64,000 bases of DNA from Clostridiales bacterium. GTDB lineage: Bacteria; Bacillota; Clostridia; Saccharofermentanales; Saccharofermentanaceae. The notes under the pieces were generated by a model that saw only the letters and a list, made by a program, of their open reading frames with translations, made no database searches and was not told where the DNA came from. The stretch lies in assembly GCA_017451265.1 (NCBI GenBank), contig JAFSPU010000003.1, positions 62,001 through 126,000 of the forward strand, given 5' to 3'. Positions 1 through 9,458 of this stretch are shown in pieces (position 1 is the first letter of the stretch; every line of letters starts with the position of its first letter). The position numbers were made by a program, and so were the translations under genes.

Positions 1-331
1 CATTACGGTCACCGAGAACTCTGATATATCTCGCGCCGATCTTACCCGCGAGCTCACAGTAGGCAATGATCTCGTCCTCAGCCTGCTGTCTTGTATTAAC
101 GTCATTAACCGGCTCACCGGAAGAAAGACACGGAATCTCAAGCTTTAGCTGCTTTAGCTTCGCGATTGTCTTCGGAAGCTCGGAATCCTTAAAAGGAGGA
201 GCCTTTACAGAGAAGATATCGTTACCGAGACCTCTGATCTCGATACCGTCGAAGTTAAAGTCCTTGGCCATGGAATAGATGTCCTGCCAGGAAAAATCGG
301 GACACGCGAGTGTCGAGAAGCAAGTGAGCAT
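1..331 (-). CDS. Sugar-phosphate isomerase/epimerase-like TIM barrel protein (partial)
   Basis: The gene starts at the ATG at 331-329, preceded by GGGAG, and runs off the left edge, so only about 110 N-terminal residues are visible. The reading begins MLTCFSTLACPDFSWQDI and continues with FDGIEIRGLG, the first-strand signature of the xylose isomerase-like TIM barrel (AP endonuclease family 2 fold) of IolE-type isomerases and epimerases. A later stretch, YCELAGKIGARYIRVLGD, fits the third strand of that fold. These enzymes usually act on sugars or inositol derivatives with a divalent metal; the metal ligands lie beyond the edge, so the substrate is unknown. A promoter candidate lies at 369-397. 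Confidence 0.7.
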   Translation of the reverse strand, partial: MLTCFSTLACPDFSWQDIYSMAKDFNFDGIEIRGLGNDIFSVKAPPFKDSELPKTIAKLKQLKLEIPCLSSGEPVNDVNTRQQAEDEIIAYCELAGKIGARYIRVLGDRN

Positions 332-368
332 AGTTTCTCCCTACCTTAATGCTAGTTTTATCATGCGT

Positions 369-397
369 ATTTTAATATCTGAAAGCACTGCTGTAAA
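369..397 (-). promoter_or_regulatory. Promoter candidate for the isomerase-like gene
   Basis: On the minus strand TTTACA (397-392) and TAAAAT (74-69 of the 300s, i.e. 374-369) are 17 bases apart, a sigma-A-type layout ending 37 bases before the start codon at 331. The -35 box overlaps a short inverted repeat, GCTGT AAA ACAGC, which could be an operator or a weak terminator for the gene ending at 449. Inferred by eye. Confidence 0.4.
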
Positions 398-448
398 ACA
401 GCAATAGTTAATAAAAATTCACGATATTATGCGCGTATACATGGGAAA

Positions 449-1867
449 TCAATACCCTATTCTGATTCCGATGGCTAAAAAAGCCACCACGGCAAGCGTT
501 ATCGCCGTGAAAAGAGGAGCACTCTTCTTAACCCAGGTAAAGTAGCTTACGTTGATCATGGAAAGACCCAGCAGAAGCACCGGAGACGTCGGAAAAAGCA
601 TATTCGTGTAGCCGTCAGCGAAAGTATAGATCAGCACGAGCATGGTCTTAGACAGCCCGAGGTTTGCAACCGAGAGCATGCTCATGACAAGGATCGCCTT
701 GGCTGTGGAAGACGAGATAAAGAACTCCAGCACCAGCACAATAACATACACGATCAGCGCCACTCCTAACGGGGCCACGCCGCTCGTGATCTCGTTCATC
801 TGATTAACGATAGTCGGCAGCACCTGTCCCTGCACAAAAACAAACTTTACGGAAGATGCCACCGCCACAAGCAAAATAGCCGGAAGTGCACTCACAAGGC
901 CTGTTTTTAAGCCCTGGAAAACCTTACGCATATCGTGACACGCAAGCTTACCCGCGATTATGCCGCCTATCAGGAAATAAACCGTCAGGAACACCACAGA
1001 GTAATCCCTTACGGCTTCGATCATGGAGGGCACTATAACGGCTACGACTCCGAGCACCAGGAATACCGTGTAGATCTTTCTTACCCTGTCCTCGTCAGCT
1101 TCATCGAAAAGCTCCGTCTTCTCCCCTGAACGCAGCTTCTCGTCACTCTCGTATGTGTAACTTGAAGTCGGGTCCTTGGTAATCTTCCGGGTGTACAGAA
1201 GAATGTACGTTACCATTATCAAGAAGATCACGATGAAGATGATGATCCTGTACCAGATCTTGGCCATTGGGCTGATATCGATGATATTGGAAGCGAGAAC
1301 GACCGTGAACGGGTTGGTTATAGCCGTAGCGAAGCCTATTCCTGTCGAGGCGATGCAGCACAGAAATCCTGTGAAAGAATCGTAACCCATCAGCACACAA
1401 AGCGATGCCACGATAGGAAGAAGCGTAAGCATATTCTCGAACTGACCGAGAAAAGCTCCCAGCGAATAGAACATAAGCGACATAGCAACGATAAGAAGCT
1501 TTCTTCTGTTACTGAACTTCCTGCTCAAAGAGCCGATAAGTGAATGAACTCCTCCGACATCAGACATTATCTGGAATGCACCGGCGACAACTACAAGGAA
1601 TAAGGCAAGCACGAACAGAGTCAAACCGTCGGATGTTAAGAATACAAGCACCGGAGCGAATATGCCCTTAAGTATCGGGACGCCTGTGTAATCGTCCCTT
1701 CTGATATATACAGAATAATCGGGCGTTCCGTCAGATAAGGTACCGAATTCTCCTCCGGGAATGATATAAGTCAGAACGATGGATACAAGCATGATGGCAG
1801 CAAGTAATGCAGTTACCTGAATTACCGTCTTCTTAGGCAGATTTATAAGTCTGTTCTCATTCTCCAT
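449..1867 (-). CDS. YfcC family membrane transporter
   Basis: A 472-residue polytopic membrane protein with about a dozen hydrophobic segments. The first helix ends in YIIPGGEFG, characteristic of the YfcC branch of the C4-dicarboxylate anaerobic carrier (DcuC-like) superfamily; FLTSDGLTLFVLALFLVVVAGAF and FGQFENML-type loop motifs also fit. Family members carry organic acids or amino acids across the inner membrane by ion-coupled exchange or uptake, but substrates of YfcC proteins are poorly known and cannot be read here. The start overlaps the end of the upstream acyltransferase gene by 11 bases, so the two are probably cotranscribed. Confidence 0.8.
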   Translation of the reverse strand: MENENRLINLPKKTVIQVTALLAAIMLVSIVLTYIIPGGEFGTLSDGTPDYSVYIRRDDYTGVPILKGIFAPVLVFLTSDGLTLFVLALFLVVVAGAFQIMSDVGGVHSLIGSLSRKFSNRRKLLIVAMSLMFYSLGAFLGQFENMLTLLPIVASLCVLMGYDSFTGFLCCIASTGIGFATAITNPFTVVLASNIIDISPMAKIWYRIIIFIVIFLIMVTYILLYTRKITKDPTSSYTYESDEKLRSGEKTELFDEADEDRVRKIYTVFLVLGVVAVIVPSMIEAVRDYSVVFLTVYFLIGGIIAGKLACHDMRKVFQGLKTGLVSALPAILLVAVASSVKFVFVQGQVLPTIVNQMNEITSGVAPLGVALIVYVIVLVLEFFISSSTAKAILVMSMLSVANLGLSKTMLVLIYTFADGYTNMLFPTSPVLLLGLSMINVSYFTWVKKSAPLFTAITLAVVAFLAIGIRIGY

Positions 1868-3041
1868 CAGTCCGCTCAGTCTCCTTCCTGGACTTGATTA
1901 TATCAACAATGTGCGCCCATCTGGTGGACTGAGCAGGATTCTCATCCGGGCAGAAAAAAAACATCTCGTCTTCATAATAGATCTCGAAGTGGTCGCCGCT
2001 CGTAAACGCCATAGCCTGTATCTTGTCCATGGAATAAGTAAAGGATACATTCGGGGATTCGTATGAGAACTCATCATGTGTGAGTCTGCAGAAGCCTCTC
2101 TCCTTCCTCTTCTTACCGGTGCTTGAATAAATCACAGTCGTAACTTCCGCACTAAGATCGATGTTCTCTATGTCTTTAAGTTCCACATCCGTCATGTGAT
2201 CGTACCAGGCCGCGATAGTATACGGCTCCTCAGTAAACCTGTAGTCCTCATCGAGAGTGAAAGTCTTACCGCACTTGGAGCAGGATATGGTGTTTCCCTT
2301 GGTGCTGGTGGTGTAAAGACTGTCGCACGCATAGCAGCGGTAAAGGATATTGTGAAGGCCCTCTGCCTTGTCTTTCTGCGGGTACTTACACAGGAGGTGC
2401 GAGCCGGCGTCATTTCGAATAGTGTTCTCGATAACGCTGTTAAGCTCCTCCCCTGTCATGGCGGCTGCTTCTTCCTTCGTGATGATCCTCTGAACCGTAA
2501 CGGACACAGGCGTGCGGTAGCGGCGCTTACGCCACTTGGGCTTCTCGTAGAAAGCGCCGTTTACCCTTACCAGAACGATATCCACCCCAAGCCTTCTATA
2601 GAAAGCGCCTCCCGGCTCGGCGATCCTGTTGGTCCTGCCGTCGATGCACATTCTGCCTTCAGGGTAGATTATTACCGGATTACCGCTCTTAAGAGTCCTC
2701 ATGATCCTTACGGGAGTGACCATATCGTCGGTGAACAGCTTCTTCGGGATCATGCCGGTATGCTTATTCAGTTGCTTCAAAAACGGCATGGTACAGTAAA
2801 GCCTGTTGACTACATAGATTGGCTTTCTCTTGTGAGGGAGCCTGTAAAGATAGTAGAAATCATAGAATGATTCATGATTAGACAGCAAGATGTACGGGGA
2901 CTCAACCTTATCGAAGTCATTCAGTATAAACTCGGGTTCAGGTTTACTGCCGAATATGAGTCCTACCAGAAAGAAGACGAAATTATAGACCGGAGAAACG
3001 GATTTTGAATGTTTGTTTAACAAGTTCTTATTGTCAGTCAT
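1857..3041 (-). CDS. PlsC-like acyltransferase with C-terminal zinc ribbon
   Basis: A 394-residue protein. The first half is a 1-acyl-glycerol-3-phosphate acyltransferase (PlsC) domain: acyl-transfer motif NHESFYD with H56 and D61, and YPEGR with E128-R130 for glycerophosphate binding. A hydrophobic stretch near residues 19-31 suits membrane attachment. About residues 230-262 hold two CxxC pairs (CYAC, CSKC), a zinc ribbon, followed by a 130-residue beta-rich tail. Members acylate lysophosphatidate or similar acceptors at the membrane, but the zinc ribbon and long tail are not part of standard PlsC, so the acceptor may differ. GAAGG lies 7 bases before the start. It is first in a likely two-gene unit with the YfcC transporter. 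Confidence 0.8.
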   Translation of the reverse strand: MTDNKNLLNKHSKSVSPVYNFVFFLVGLIFGSKPEPEFILNDFDKVESPYILLSNHESFYDFYYLYRLPHKRKPIYVVNRLYCTMPFLKQLNKHTGMIPKKLFTDDMVTPVRIMRTLKSGNPVIIYPEGRMCIDGRTNRIAEPGGAFYRRLGVDIVLVRVNGAFYEKPKWRKRRYRTPVSVTVQRIITKEEAAAMTGEELNSVIENTIRNDAGSHLLCKYPQKDKAEGLHNILYRCYACDSLYTTSTKGNTISCSKCGKTFTLDEDYRFTEEPYTIAAWYDHMTDVELKDIENIDLSAEVTTVIYSSTGKKRKERGFCRLTHDEFSYESPNVSFTYSMDKIQAMAFTSGDHFEIYYEDEMFFFCPDENPAQSTRWAHIVDIIKSRKETERTDGE

Positions 3042-3114
3042 AGAGCCTTCGAAAGTGATAAAATTCTTATTAATATATTAATATTTTTCTAAATTTAGGG
3101 GGATTAGTCAATAA

Positions 3115-4332
3115 ATGGCTGCTGAGAAACGGTTTACATTAGCAACAAGATTATTGTTGACGCATGTTTACCATTCAGAAAACATCGATGAAGCACTGAC
3201 ATCGGGATTAGATGTCATACTTGACGCGCTTGGAGCTGAAAGCGGCACAATCTGGATTCTCAACAACAAGAAAGACAGACTGTTCCCTGCTACGAGCGTC
3301 GGCCCTCTTGATATTTCAAATACCAGCATACGGATCGGTGCAGGTGTCGTAGGAACTGTAGCTTCATCTCAGAAGAGCATCCTTATCTCACAGTCAGAGG
3401 GCAAGGAATACACCTTAACGCCGGAAGAGACTTGCGGTATGACTGTATTCTCACTCATATGCGTTCCCCTCCTAAGCAATAAAGAAATTGTTGGCTGCAT
3501 TGAGATAATCAACAAGAAGGACGGGACCTTCTTCAATTCAATCGATACTGAATTGTGCGAGCACCTGGCTTACCTTACGGCGATGGCCGTTGATGAGAAG
3601 GGCTTCCCTCTCATCGCAGAAGAACCGAAGGATCTTCTCATCACCATCAGAGATCTTAAGAAAGACTACGAGAACGGTGAATCGAAGTTACATGTTCTGA
3701 AGGGACTTAACCTCGACATATACAAGAATGAATTCCTCGTTATCCTCGGTGAGTCAGGATGCGGCAAGTCCACACTTATGAATATCATCGGCGGAATGGA
3801 TACACTTACGAGCGGCACTGTTCTCGTAGAAGGCCGCGATATCTCACACCTTACCGAGCGTGAGCTTACGATGTACCGAAGAGATTTCTTAGGATTCGTC
3901 TTCCAGGCATATAACCTTATGCCTAACCTGACTGCTCTCGAGAATGTCAGATATATCGCAGAGCTTGTTGATAATCCCATGAGGCCCGAGGATGCTATCG
4001 ATAAGGTTAAGCTCAGTGCGAAGGCAGGCTTCTACCCCGGCCAGATGTCAGGAGGCCAGCAGCAGCGTGTATCGATCGCACGAGCCATCGTTAAGAACCC
4101 GAAGCTTATTCTCGCTGATGAGCCTACGGCCGCACTCGATTATCAGACGAGTATCGAAGTTCTGTCCGTTATCGAGGATGTAGTTAAGACCAAGGGAACA
4201 ACGATCGTCATGATCACTCATAACACACAGATAGCGAAGATGGCTGACCGTGTCGTTACGATGAGAAACGGAGTTGTCTCGAACATCAAGAAGAATCTCA
4301 ATCCCTGTTCTGCGACGGATCTTGTTTGGTAA
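3115..4332 (+). CDS. GAF domain-ABC transporter ATPase fusion
   Basis: 405 residues. Residues about 15-160 look like a GAF domain ([52 protein letters not shown]), a fold that senses small ligands or redox state. Residues about 175-395 are a LolD/MacB-type ABC ATPase: Walker [10 protein letters not shown] (212-220), Q-loop at FQ263-264, signature [10 protein letters not shown], Walker B LILADEP, and a switch histidine in MITHNT. It should power the FtsX-type permease next door, the start of which lies within 6 bases of this stop. The fusion suggests that transport or mechanical work is gated by a cytoplasmic signal bound by GAF. GGGGGAT precedes the ATG. Fusion is seen directly; gating is inference. 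Confidence 0.85.
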   Translation: MAAEKRFTLATRLLLTHVYHSENIDEALTSGLDVILDALGAESGTIWILNNKKDRLFPATSVGPLDISNTSIRIGAGVVGTVASSQKSILISQSEGKEYTLTPEETCGMTVFSLICVPLLSNKEIVGCIEIINKKDGTFFNSIDTELCEHLAYLTAMAVDEKGFPLIAEEPKDLLITIRDLKKDYENGESKLHVLKGLNLDIYKNEFLVILGESGCGKSTLMNIIGGMDTLTSGTVLVEGRDISHLTERELTMYRRDFLGFVFQAYNLMPNLTALENVRYIAELVDNPMRPEDAIDKVKLSAKAGFYPGQMSGGQQQRVSIARAIVKNPKLILADEPTAALDYQTSIEVLSVIEDVVKTKGTTIVMITHNTQIAKMADRVVTMRNGVVSNIKKNLNPCSATDLVW

Positions 4333-4337
4333 GACTT

Positions 4338-7300
4338 ATGAAGCGGACGCAGCTTAAAGATTCACTAAGAACGATCAAGAAGCAGATAGTCTCATACATA
4401 TCTGTCATTGTTATCGCTTTGCTCGCGACCTCCATTTTCCTTAGTGTAAGCTTCGCATCCAAGACGATCTTAAACAACGGTAATTACTACTACAACGAAT
4501 CGAATTACCGCGACGCTGAATTGTTCTACAATTACGGTGCCAAGCAGGAAGACATCGACTACTTCTCTTCCCTCGAAGGTGTTAGTGCAGCGGAGGGTGA
4601 ATTCACGCTCACATGTTCGTTGGCAACTGACAGTAATCCCGTCACTGTCGATGTAATGTCACTCACGCATAATATCAGCACCCCTATTCTCCTCGAAGGA
4701 GAACTTCCGCTCGCCAATAACGAGTGTCTGGTCGAACAGGATCTCGCGACAGAGAATTCGATCAGCATCGGCGATCATGTATCGTTCGTCGACGAGGACG
4801 GCAACAAACCGGATGAACTTGCATATGACGAATATGTGGTTACCGGTATTATTTACCACGCCAACAACCTCGCTATAGCCATGTACACTAACAACAATCT
4901 GTGCGCTGTTATACCGCTGGACGGATTCGATTCCGAGGCACGCCACGACTTATTCACCTCAATTCTTCTCAGGTTCAACTGCACTGAGGGAATGTCCAGA
5001 TTCGACAAGAGATATCTCGAAGCTGTGCGTGACATGGAGGACGAACTTGAACCCATAATCGAAGAACGCGGCGGAATTATCTACAGCGGTATCCGTTCCG
5101 AATATGAAGAAACGATAGACGGATACCAGGTCGACCTCGACGCAGGACTTGCACAACTTAACGATTCCAGAGCACAGATAGATGACGGCTGGGCAGAACT
5201 TGCCGAAGGTGAAGCTGAACTCGAGGATGCCGAGCGACAGCTTGCAGAATCAAGGCAGCAGCTTGATGAAGCACAGACTACTCTCGAGAATGCACGTGTA
5301 CAGCTCGAAGATGCAGAAAGACAGCTTGCCGCAGGATGGCAGGAACTGCAGGCTAATCTCGCGGCACTCGAAGCCGCAGAAGCACAGTTCGCCCCTGCCC
5401 GAGCCCAGCTCGAAGCCGCAAGAGCACAGCTTGATGAAGCACATCAGCAGCTCCTGGACGGTGAAGCTCAGCTGCAGTATTTCGCAGATCAGATTGCTCA
5501 GGGACAGATACAGCTTGATGAAGCAAGGCAGCAGCTTGCAGAAGCGGAATCCAGACTTAATCAGGCACAGGCCGAGATTGATTCACATGCAGCTGAAGCC
5601 GCAGATCTCGAACAGCAGCTGCAGGATGCGACGAACACTATCAACAACAATGTTGTTCCTTTCGCCACGAACCTGCATACCATACTGAAATCACTCATCG
5701 GTGATTATGCAGATTCATTCGACTGGTCACAGGTAACAACGCCTGTCGACTACCACGACCGCAATTCTCACATCAACAGATATGTATTGCCGGGAGATGT
5801 AACTATCGATATAGCCCAGCCTCTTTCAGTAAATGTCGAGACGCTGCTGCGCACGCTGAACCTAAGCGAGGAAACGCTTGCCGCTGCATATTCTGCCGCT
5901 ACGGGCAACCCGCCGGAATTACCCGTAGGAGTGTCTTCATGGCATCAGTATATTTCCGGTATCGCGGCGGACAGAGTGCTCGATGTATTCCCTCAGTACA
6001 ACACTCTTGCTGACAATGTTAACCAGTGGGAAACAGGACACGATTACTACATCCAGTACACCGATGCCGTCAACGAAGTACAGAACGGATGGAATCAGTA
6101 TTACGGCGGCATGAGCAGGTACTATCAAGGTCTTGAAGAACTTAATTCTTCGATAGATCTTTTTAACCAGAAACAGGCTGAATATAATGCCGGTCTTGAA
6201 GAGTATAACCGCGGGCTTGCCGAGTATAATGCGGCACTCGCTGAGTACAATGCAGCACGTGCTCCGCTCGATGAAGGCTGGGCACAGTACTATGCAGCTC
6301 TCGACCGTTATAACGCTGCACTTGCCGAGTTCGAACGTAACCGTCAGGCATACCTCACGGGACTTGCAGAGTATCAGGCAGGATCTGAGGATTATGAATA
6401 CGGTCAGTCTGCATATGAACAAGGTCTTCGTGAATATGAGGAATCGTTCGAGAGACTGCAGGCTGCTGAGGATGAATATGCTGAAGGACTCGCGGAATAT
6501 GAAGAAAGTCTCGAGCAGTTCGAGGCCGCCAGAGATATGCTCGACATCAGCAATGAGTCGAGGTTCTTATTCTCTGATGTAACAGCTAACCGTTCGTACT
6601 CTATCATCCGCAGAACTGGCGGCAACCTCTCTGATATAGGACGCACATTCACGGCAGTATTTGTTATTATCGCCGCACTGGTTATCTATGCGACACTCGG
6701 CAGAATCGTTGATGAGCAGAGAAACCAGATCGGCACAAACAAAGCACTCGGTTTCTTCAACAAAGAAGTTCTGTCTAAATATCTGTTGTTCGGTATCACG
6801 GGTACCCTTGCAGGCGCGATAATCGGAACTGTACTCGGATACATCGTAGTCTTGCCTGTTGTTATGAAAGGCTATTCTCATAACTTCGTTTACGGCGCAG
6901 GCAAGTATGCATTTGTTCCTTATCTTGTTGTTGCAGTGGTGGTCACTGCAATAATTCTCGCGACATTCACTATCGTATTCGCATGTCTTACGATGCTGAC
7001 ATCGAATGCCATCACACTTCTTGCTCCTCCCGTCCCTCATGTTCACAAGCATAAGGGCAAAGCGAAGTCCGTCAAGTTCCTGTATCCGAAGCTTATCGTG
7101 ATGAATATGCTTTCTGACAAGAAGAGAGTAATCGCGACTATCGTAAGCGTACTCGGATGCTGCACACTGTTGTCAGCCGGATTCGGAATGCAGTTCGCTA
7201 TCAAGAATTCGATCTCGAACCAGTTTATTAAATATGAGCATTACGACTATAAAGTAAAGTTCGATAACGTACGTAATCCTGATGCCGAGGCGGAAGTGCT

Positions 7301-8192
7301 CGAGGCACTCAATAACAACGGAACAACATACGTAGAGATGAGCGATTACTTCAGAGTAGCAAAAGTAGAAGGTACGACAATTGCCATCGAATTAGTCTGC
7401 GGAGATCTTGATGAGATCAATCCGTACTTCACTCTTAACGATGCTGATACCGGTACTCATCTTGATTCCTCACGTTCCGGAATCTGGATACATAGCAAGC
7501 TCTCTGAATACTACGGCGTTTACCCCGGTGATACACTTATTGTTTACGACAACAAATTGAACCCGTATACGATTACGATCGCAGGAATATATGAGAACAA
7601 TCTGGGTTTCTATTCGTTCATGACACACGAGAATTATGTGGAAATATTCGGAGAGGAACCTCAGTACAATTCGTACTTCATATTCCAGAATGAACAGGGT
7701 CCGCTTAACCTCATATCAGACATTGATCAGATAGAAGGAATCTCGGAGTTCAAGAATAATATCGAGTTAAGAGATTACTATCTTGATGTAGCATCTGCTC
7801 TTGATGCACTCTCCTTCGTTCTCATAGGTATGTCTGCTATGCTCGCATACTTCATTCTTCTTAATCTCGTATCAATGCTGATCAACCAGAAGAAGAGAGA
7901 ACTTACGATCATGCGAGTTAACGGTTTCTCACTCGCGAAGACTATCACATATGTCGCGAGCGAACTTGCTGTATGTACCGTCATAGGAATCATCCTCGGC
8001 TTGATATGCGGCAACGGTCTGGAGTTAAATATCGTGCAACTTCTCGAATCAGATCAGCTCAGATTCGAACACGGAATTCAGTGGACCGCGTGTCTGTATG
8101 CCACATTGATAACAATATTCTTCACAGTTCTTGTCTCGGCACCGGTATTCCGTAAGATCAAGTTTCTTCAGCTTGCTGACATGACCTCGTAA
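4338..8192 (+). CDS. Giant FtsX/MacB-type ABC permease with two coiled-coil arms
   Basis: About 1,284 residues. One N-terminal membrane helix is followed by an extracellular region with two long degenerate repeat segments, then FtsX modules: three helices at roughly residues 770-900, another near 940, and three at the C-terminus. The first segment (about 5110-5640) is rich in 7-residue units of the AEAQLxx / ARAQLEx type; the second (about 6175-6540) repeats xGLAEYx / AALAEYN. Both read as long coiled coils. FtsX-type transporters couple ATP hydrolysis to movement of extracellular domains rather than to classical import. I prefer the ATG at 4338; a TTG at 4326 would overlap the ATPase stop. 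Substrate unknown. Confidence 0.85.
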   Translation: MKRTQLKDSLRTIKKQIVSYISVIVIALLATSIFLSVSFASKTILNNGNYYYNESNYRDAELFYNYGAKQEDIDYFSSLEGVSAAEGEFTLTCSLATDSNPVTVDVMSLTHNISTPILLEGELPLANNECLVEQDLATENSISIGDHVSFVDEDGNKPDELAYDEYVVTGIIYHANNLAIAMYTNNNLCAVIPLDGFDSEARHDLFTSILLRFNCTEGMSRFDKRYLEAVRDMEDELEPIIEERGGIIYSGIRSEYEETIDGYQVDLDAGLAQLNDSRAQIDDGWAELAEGEAELEDAERQLAESRQQLDEAQTTLENARVQLEDAERQLAAGWQELQANLAALEAAEAQFAPARAQLEAARAQLDEAHQQLLDGEAQLQYFADQIAQGQIQLDEARQQLAEAESRLNQAQAEIDSHAAEAADLEQQLQDATNTINNNVVPFATNLHTILKSLIGDYADSFDWSQVTTPVDYHDRNSHINRYVLPGDVTIDIAQPLSVNVETLLRTLNLSEETLAAAYSAATGNPPELPVGVSSWHQYISGIAADRVLDVFPQYNTLADNVNQWETGHDYYIQYTDAVNEVQNGWNQYYGGMSRYYQGLEELNSSIDLFNQKQAEYNAGLEEYNRGLAEYNAALAEYNAARAPLDEGWAQYYAALDRYNAALAEFERNRQAYLTGLAEYQAGSEDYEYGQSAYEQGLREYEESFERLQAAEDEYAEGLAEYEESLEQFEAARDMLDISNESRFLFSDVTANRSYSIIRRTGGNLSDIGRTFTAVFVIIAALVIYATLGRIVDEQRNQIGTNKALGFFNKEVLSKYLLFGITGTLAGAIIGTVLGYIVVLPVVMKGYSHNFVYGAGKYAFVPYLVVAVVVTAIILATFTIVFACLTMLTSNAITLLAPPVPHVHKHKGKAKSVKFLYPKLIVMNMLSDKKRVIATIVSVLGCCTLLSAGFGMQFAIKNSISNQFIKYEHYDYKVKFDNVRNPDAEAEVLEALNNNGTTYVEMSDYFRVAKVEGTTIAIELVCGDLDEINPYFTLNDADTGTHLDSSRSGIWIHSKLSEYYGVYPGDTLIVYDNKLNPYTITIAGIYENNLGFYSFMTHENYVEIFGEEPQYNSYFIFQNEQGPLNLISDIDQIEGISEFKNNIELRDYYLDVASALDALSFVLIGMSAMLAYFILLNLVSMLINQKKRELTIMRVNGFSLAKTITYVASELAVCTVIGIILGLICGNGLELNIVQLLESDQLRFEHGIQWTACLYATLITIFFTVLVSAPVFRKIKFLQLADMTS
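5109..6540 (+). repeat. Coding heptad repeats forming two coiled-coil arms
   Basis: Within the permease, two tracts of imperfect 21-base units encode 7-residue repeats. The first (about 5109-5640) has the pattern LEDAERQ / LAEAxxQ, the second (about 6175-6540) LAEYNAA / LxEYxxG. They are separated by a roughly 180-residue non-repetitive linker. Symmetry suggests an antiparallel hairpin projecting outside the membrane, which is inference. Confidence 0.7.
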
Positions 8193-8206
8193 ATAAGCTG
8201 TGCCTG

Positions 8207-8815
8207 TCAGATAAAAGGCTCCTCAGGCGGCTTAATACCGATGCTGCCCATGATCTTTACTCCCACGTCGTACATCATCCTGCAGGCCGCTTCCTTGGGC
8301 ATTCTGAAGTTATCAAAGATCATCATTACCGCAAGGCCGTGCGTGTATATAACGACGTCCCTAACGGCTTGGCCAAGAACATCTCCGTCGATGTTATACT
8401 CCGCCGAAATCATCTGCAAAGCTTCCTTATCGAACTGATTCATGAAGATACTTGAGTTGCCGGTGATACTCTCGCCTATCGTCTTCTCGGGACTGTCTAC
8501 ATTAATAAAGCGGAACACATTCGGGTGGTCACAGGCTCCGGAGAGATAATGCACGCCTGATATAAAGAACGCCTCGAAGGCAGGCTTACCCTCCATCTTA
8601 CGAGGCAGCTCCTCGTAAAGCTTATTGCCGGCAAAGAAATACAGTTCCTTCTTAAGTTCCGTCATGCTCCCGAAATGCCACGATACCGGCTGAGTGGAGC
8701 AGTTAAGCTTCGCCGCTATAGACTTAATGGCAACGGCTTCGATACCGCCCTCATCGAGCAGTTCGTAAGTCGCCTCCAGTATCATCTGTTTGTCTATCTT
8801 CGCTTTACGTCCCAT
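8207..8815 (-). CDS. TetR/AcrR family transcriptional repressor
   Basis: A 202-residue regulator. Residues 6-52 form the TetR helix-turn-helix: ILEATYELLDEGGIEAVAIKSIAAKLN followed by CSTQPVSWHFGSMTELKKEL, where WHF replaces the usual YHF. The rest is the variable ligand-binding domain. It is the last gene of a three-gene minus-strand unit with two flavin oxidoreductases, overlapping the previous gene by 11 bases. A 9-base-arm palindrome over the operon promoter at 9989-10010 is the obvious operator, so I infer autoregulation. It converges on the permease gene 15 bases away; whether it also controls that transporter cannot be read from the sequence. Confidence 0.88.
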   Translation of the reverse strand: MGRKAKIDKQMILEATYELLDEGGIEAVAIKSIAAKLNCSTQPVSWHFGSMTELKKELYFFAGNKLYEELPRKMEGKPAFEAFFISGVHYLSGACDHPNVFRFINVDSPEKTIGESITGNSSIFMNQFDKEALQMISAEYNIDGDVLGQAVRDVVIYTHGLAVMMIFDNFRMPKEAACRMMYDVGVKIMGSIGIKPPEEPFI

Positions 8816-9458
8816 AAGGTTTATAGTTCAAAGGCTTCTCGCAGCCCCATCCCTTTGCTATCTTTCCGAACATGATCCTTCCGATCGTCTTAAAGATTAT
8901 ACCTAACAAAAGTCTTATATGCGCCGGAAAAATCTCAGGACCCGTAAACTTCCTGCACTCTTCGCCGAAGAAATCACCTGTCTGCCCATAGACCTCACCC
9001 ATTTTCTGATACGGTCCGGTAACCCTGTCCTGCATATCTCCCTCGAAGAATCTGATGCTGAAGTTATCGCCCTTAATAAGTGTGCCCTTGTACTCACAGC
9101 CTAAACGCTTGCTTAACATAACGAGGTACTCCTCGCCGCACCTTAACTGTGCACCCTCAGCGAAACCTCCCTGCAGGATATACGCTATCTTTGTGCTGCC
9201 GTCCTTAGGCGTAACGCTTGCAAGAAACTCCAGCAGCAGGCCGGGAATGTTTTCGACATAAAGAGGGATCGCGATAAGGATGTTACCGTTCCTGTCCCAG
9301 GCCTCACGGATGCTGTCCCACTGCTTCCTGTCGGAGACCTCATACTGCTCGAAGGTATTCCCCTGAGAGCTTAACCCTTCCGTGAACTTCGCAAGGATCT
9401 TGTCCGTGTTGCTGTACTTTTTTACCCTGGGACTTCCGTTTATTATTAAGACATGCAT
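8805..9458 (-). CDS. NAD(P)H-dependent FMN reductase/flavodoxin-fold oxidoreductase
   Basis: 217 residues starting MHVLIINGSPRVKKYSNT, where NGSPR...SNT is the FMN-phosphate binding loop of the NADPH-dependent FMN reductase family. IAIPLYVENIPGLLLEFLASV corresponds to the second flavin contact region. These soluble enzymes reduce quinones, azo or nitro compounds, or supply reduced flavin. It sits between a second flavin oxidoreductase (13-base overlap) and the TetR gene (11-base overlap), so all three are translationally coupled and probably induced together. The substrate is unknown; control by a TetR repressor suggests a response to a redox-active small molecule. Confidence 0.8.
   Translation of the reverse strand: MHVLIINGSPRVKKYSNTDKILAKFTEGLSSQGNTFEQYEVSDRKQWDSIREAWDRNGNILIAIPLYVENIPGLLLEFLASVTPKDGSTKIAYILQGGFAEGAQLRCGEEYLVMLSKRLGCEYKGTLIKGDNFSIRFFEGDMQDRVTGPYQKMGEVYGQTGDFFGEECRKFTGPEIFPAHIRLLLGIIFKTIGRIMFGKIAKGWGCEKPLNYKPYGT

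Noticed and set aside
2196-2870. 224-codon plus-strand frame inside the acyltransferase gene
   Set aside because: Antisense shadow of a well-supported gene, without ribosome site or recognisable motifs.
4326-4337. TTG start of the permease at 4326
   Set aside because: An ATG follows at 4338, 5 bases after the ATPase stop, and is more likely; neither has a strong ribosome site, so some doubt remains.
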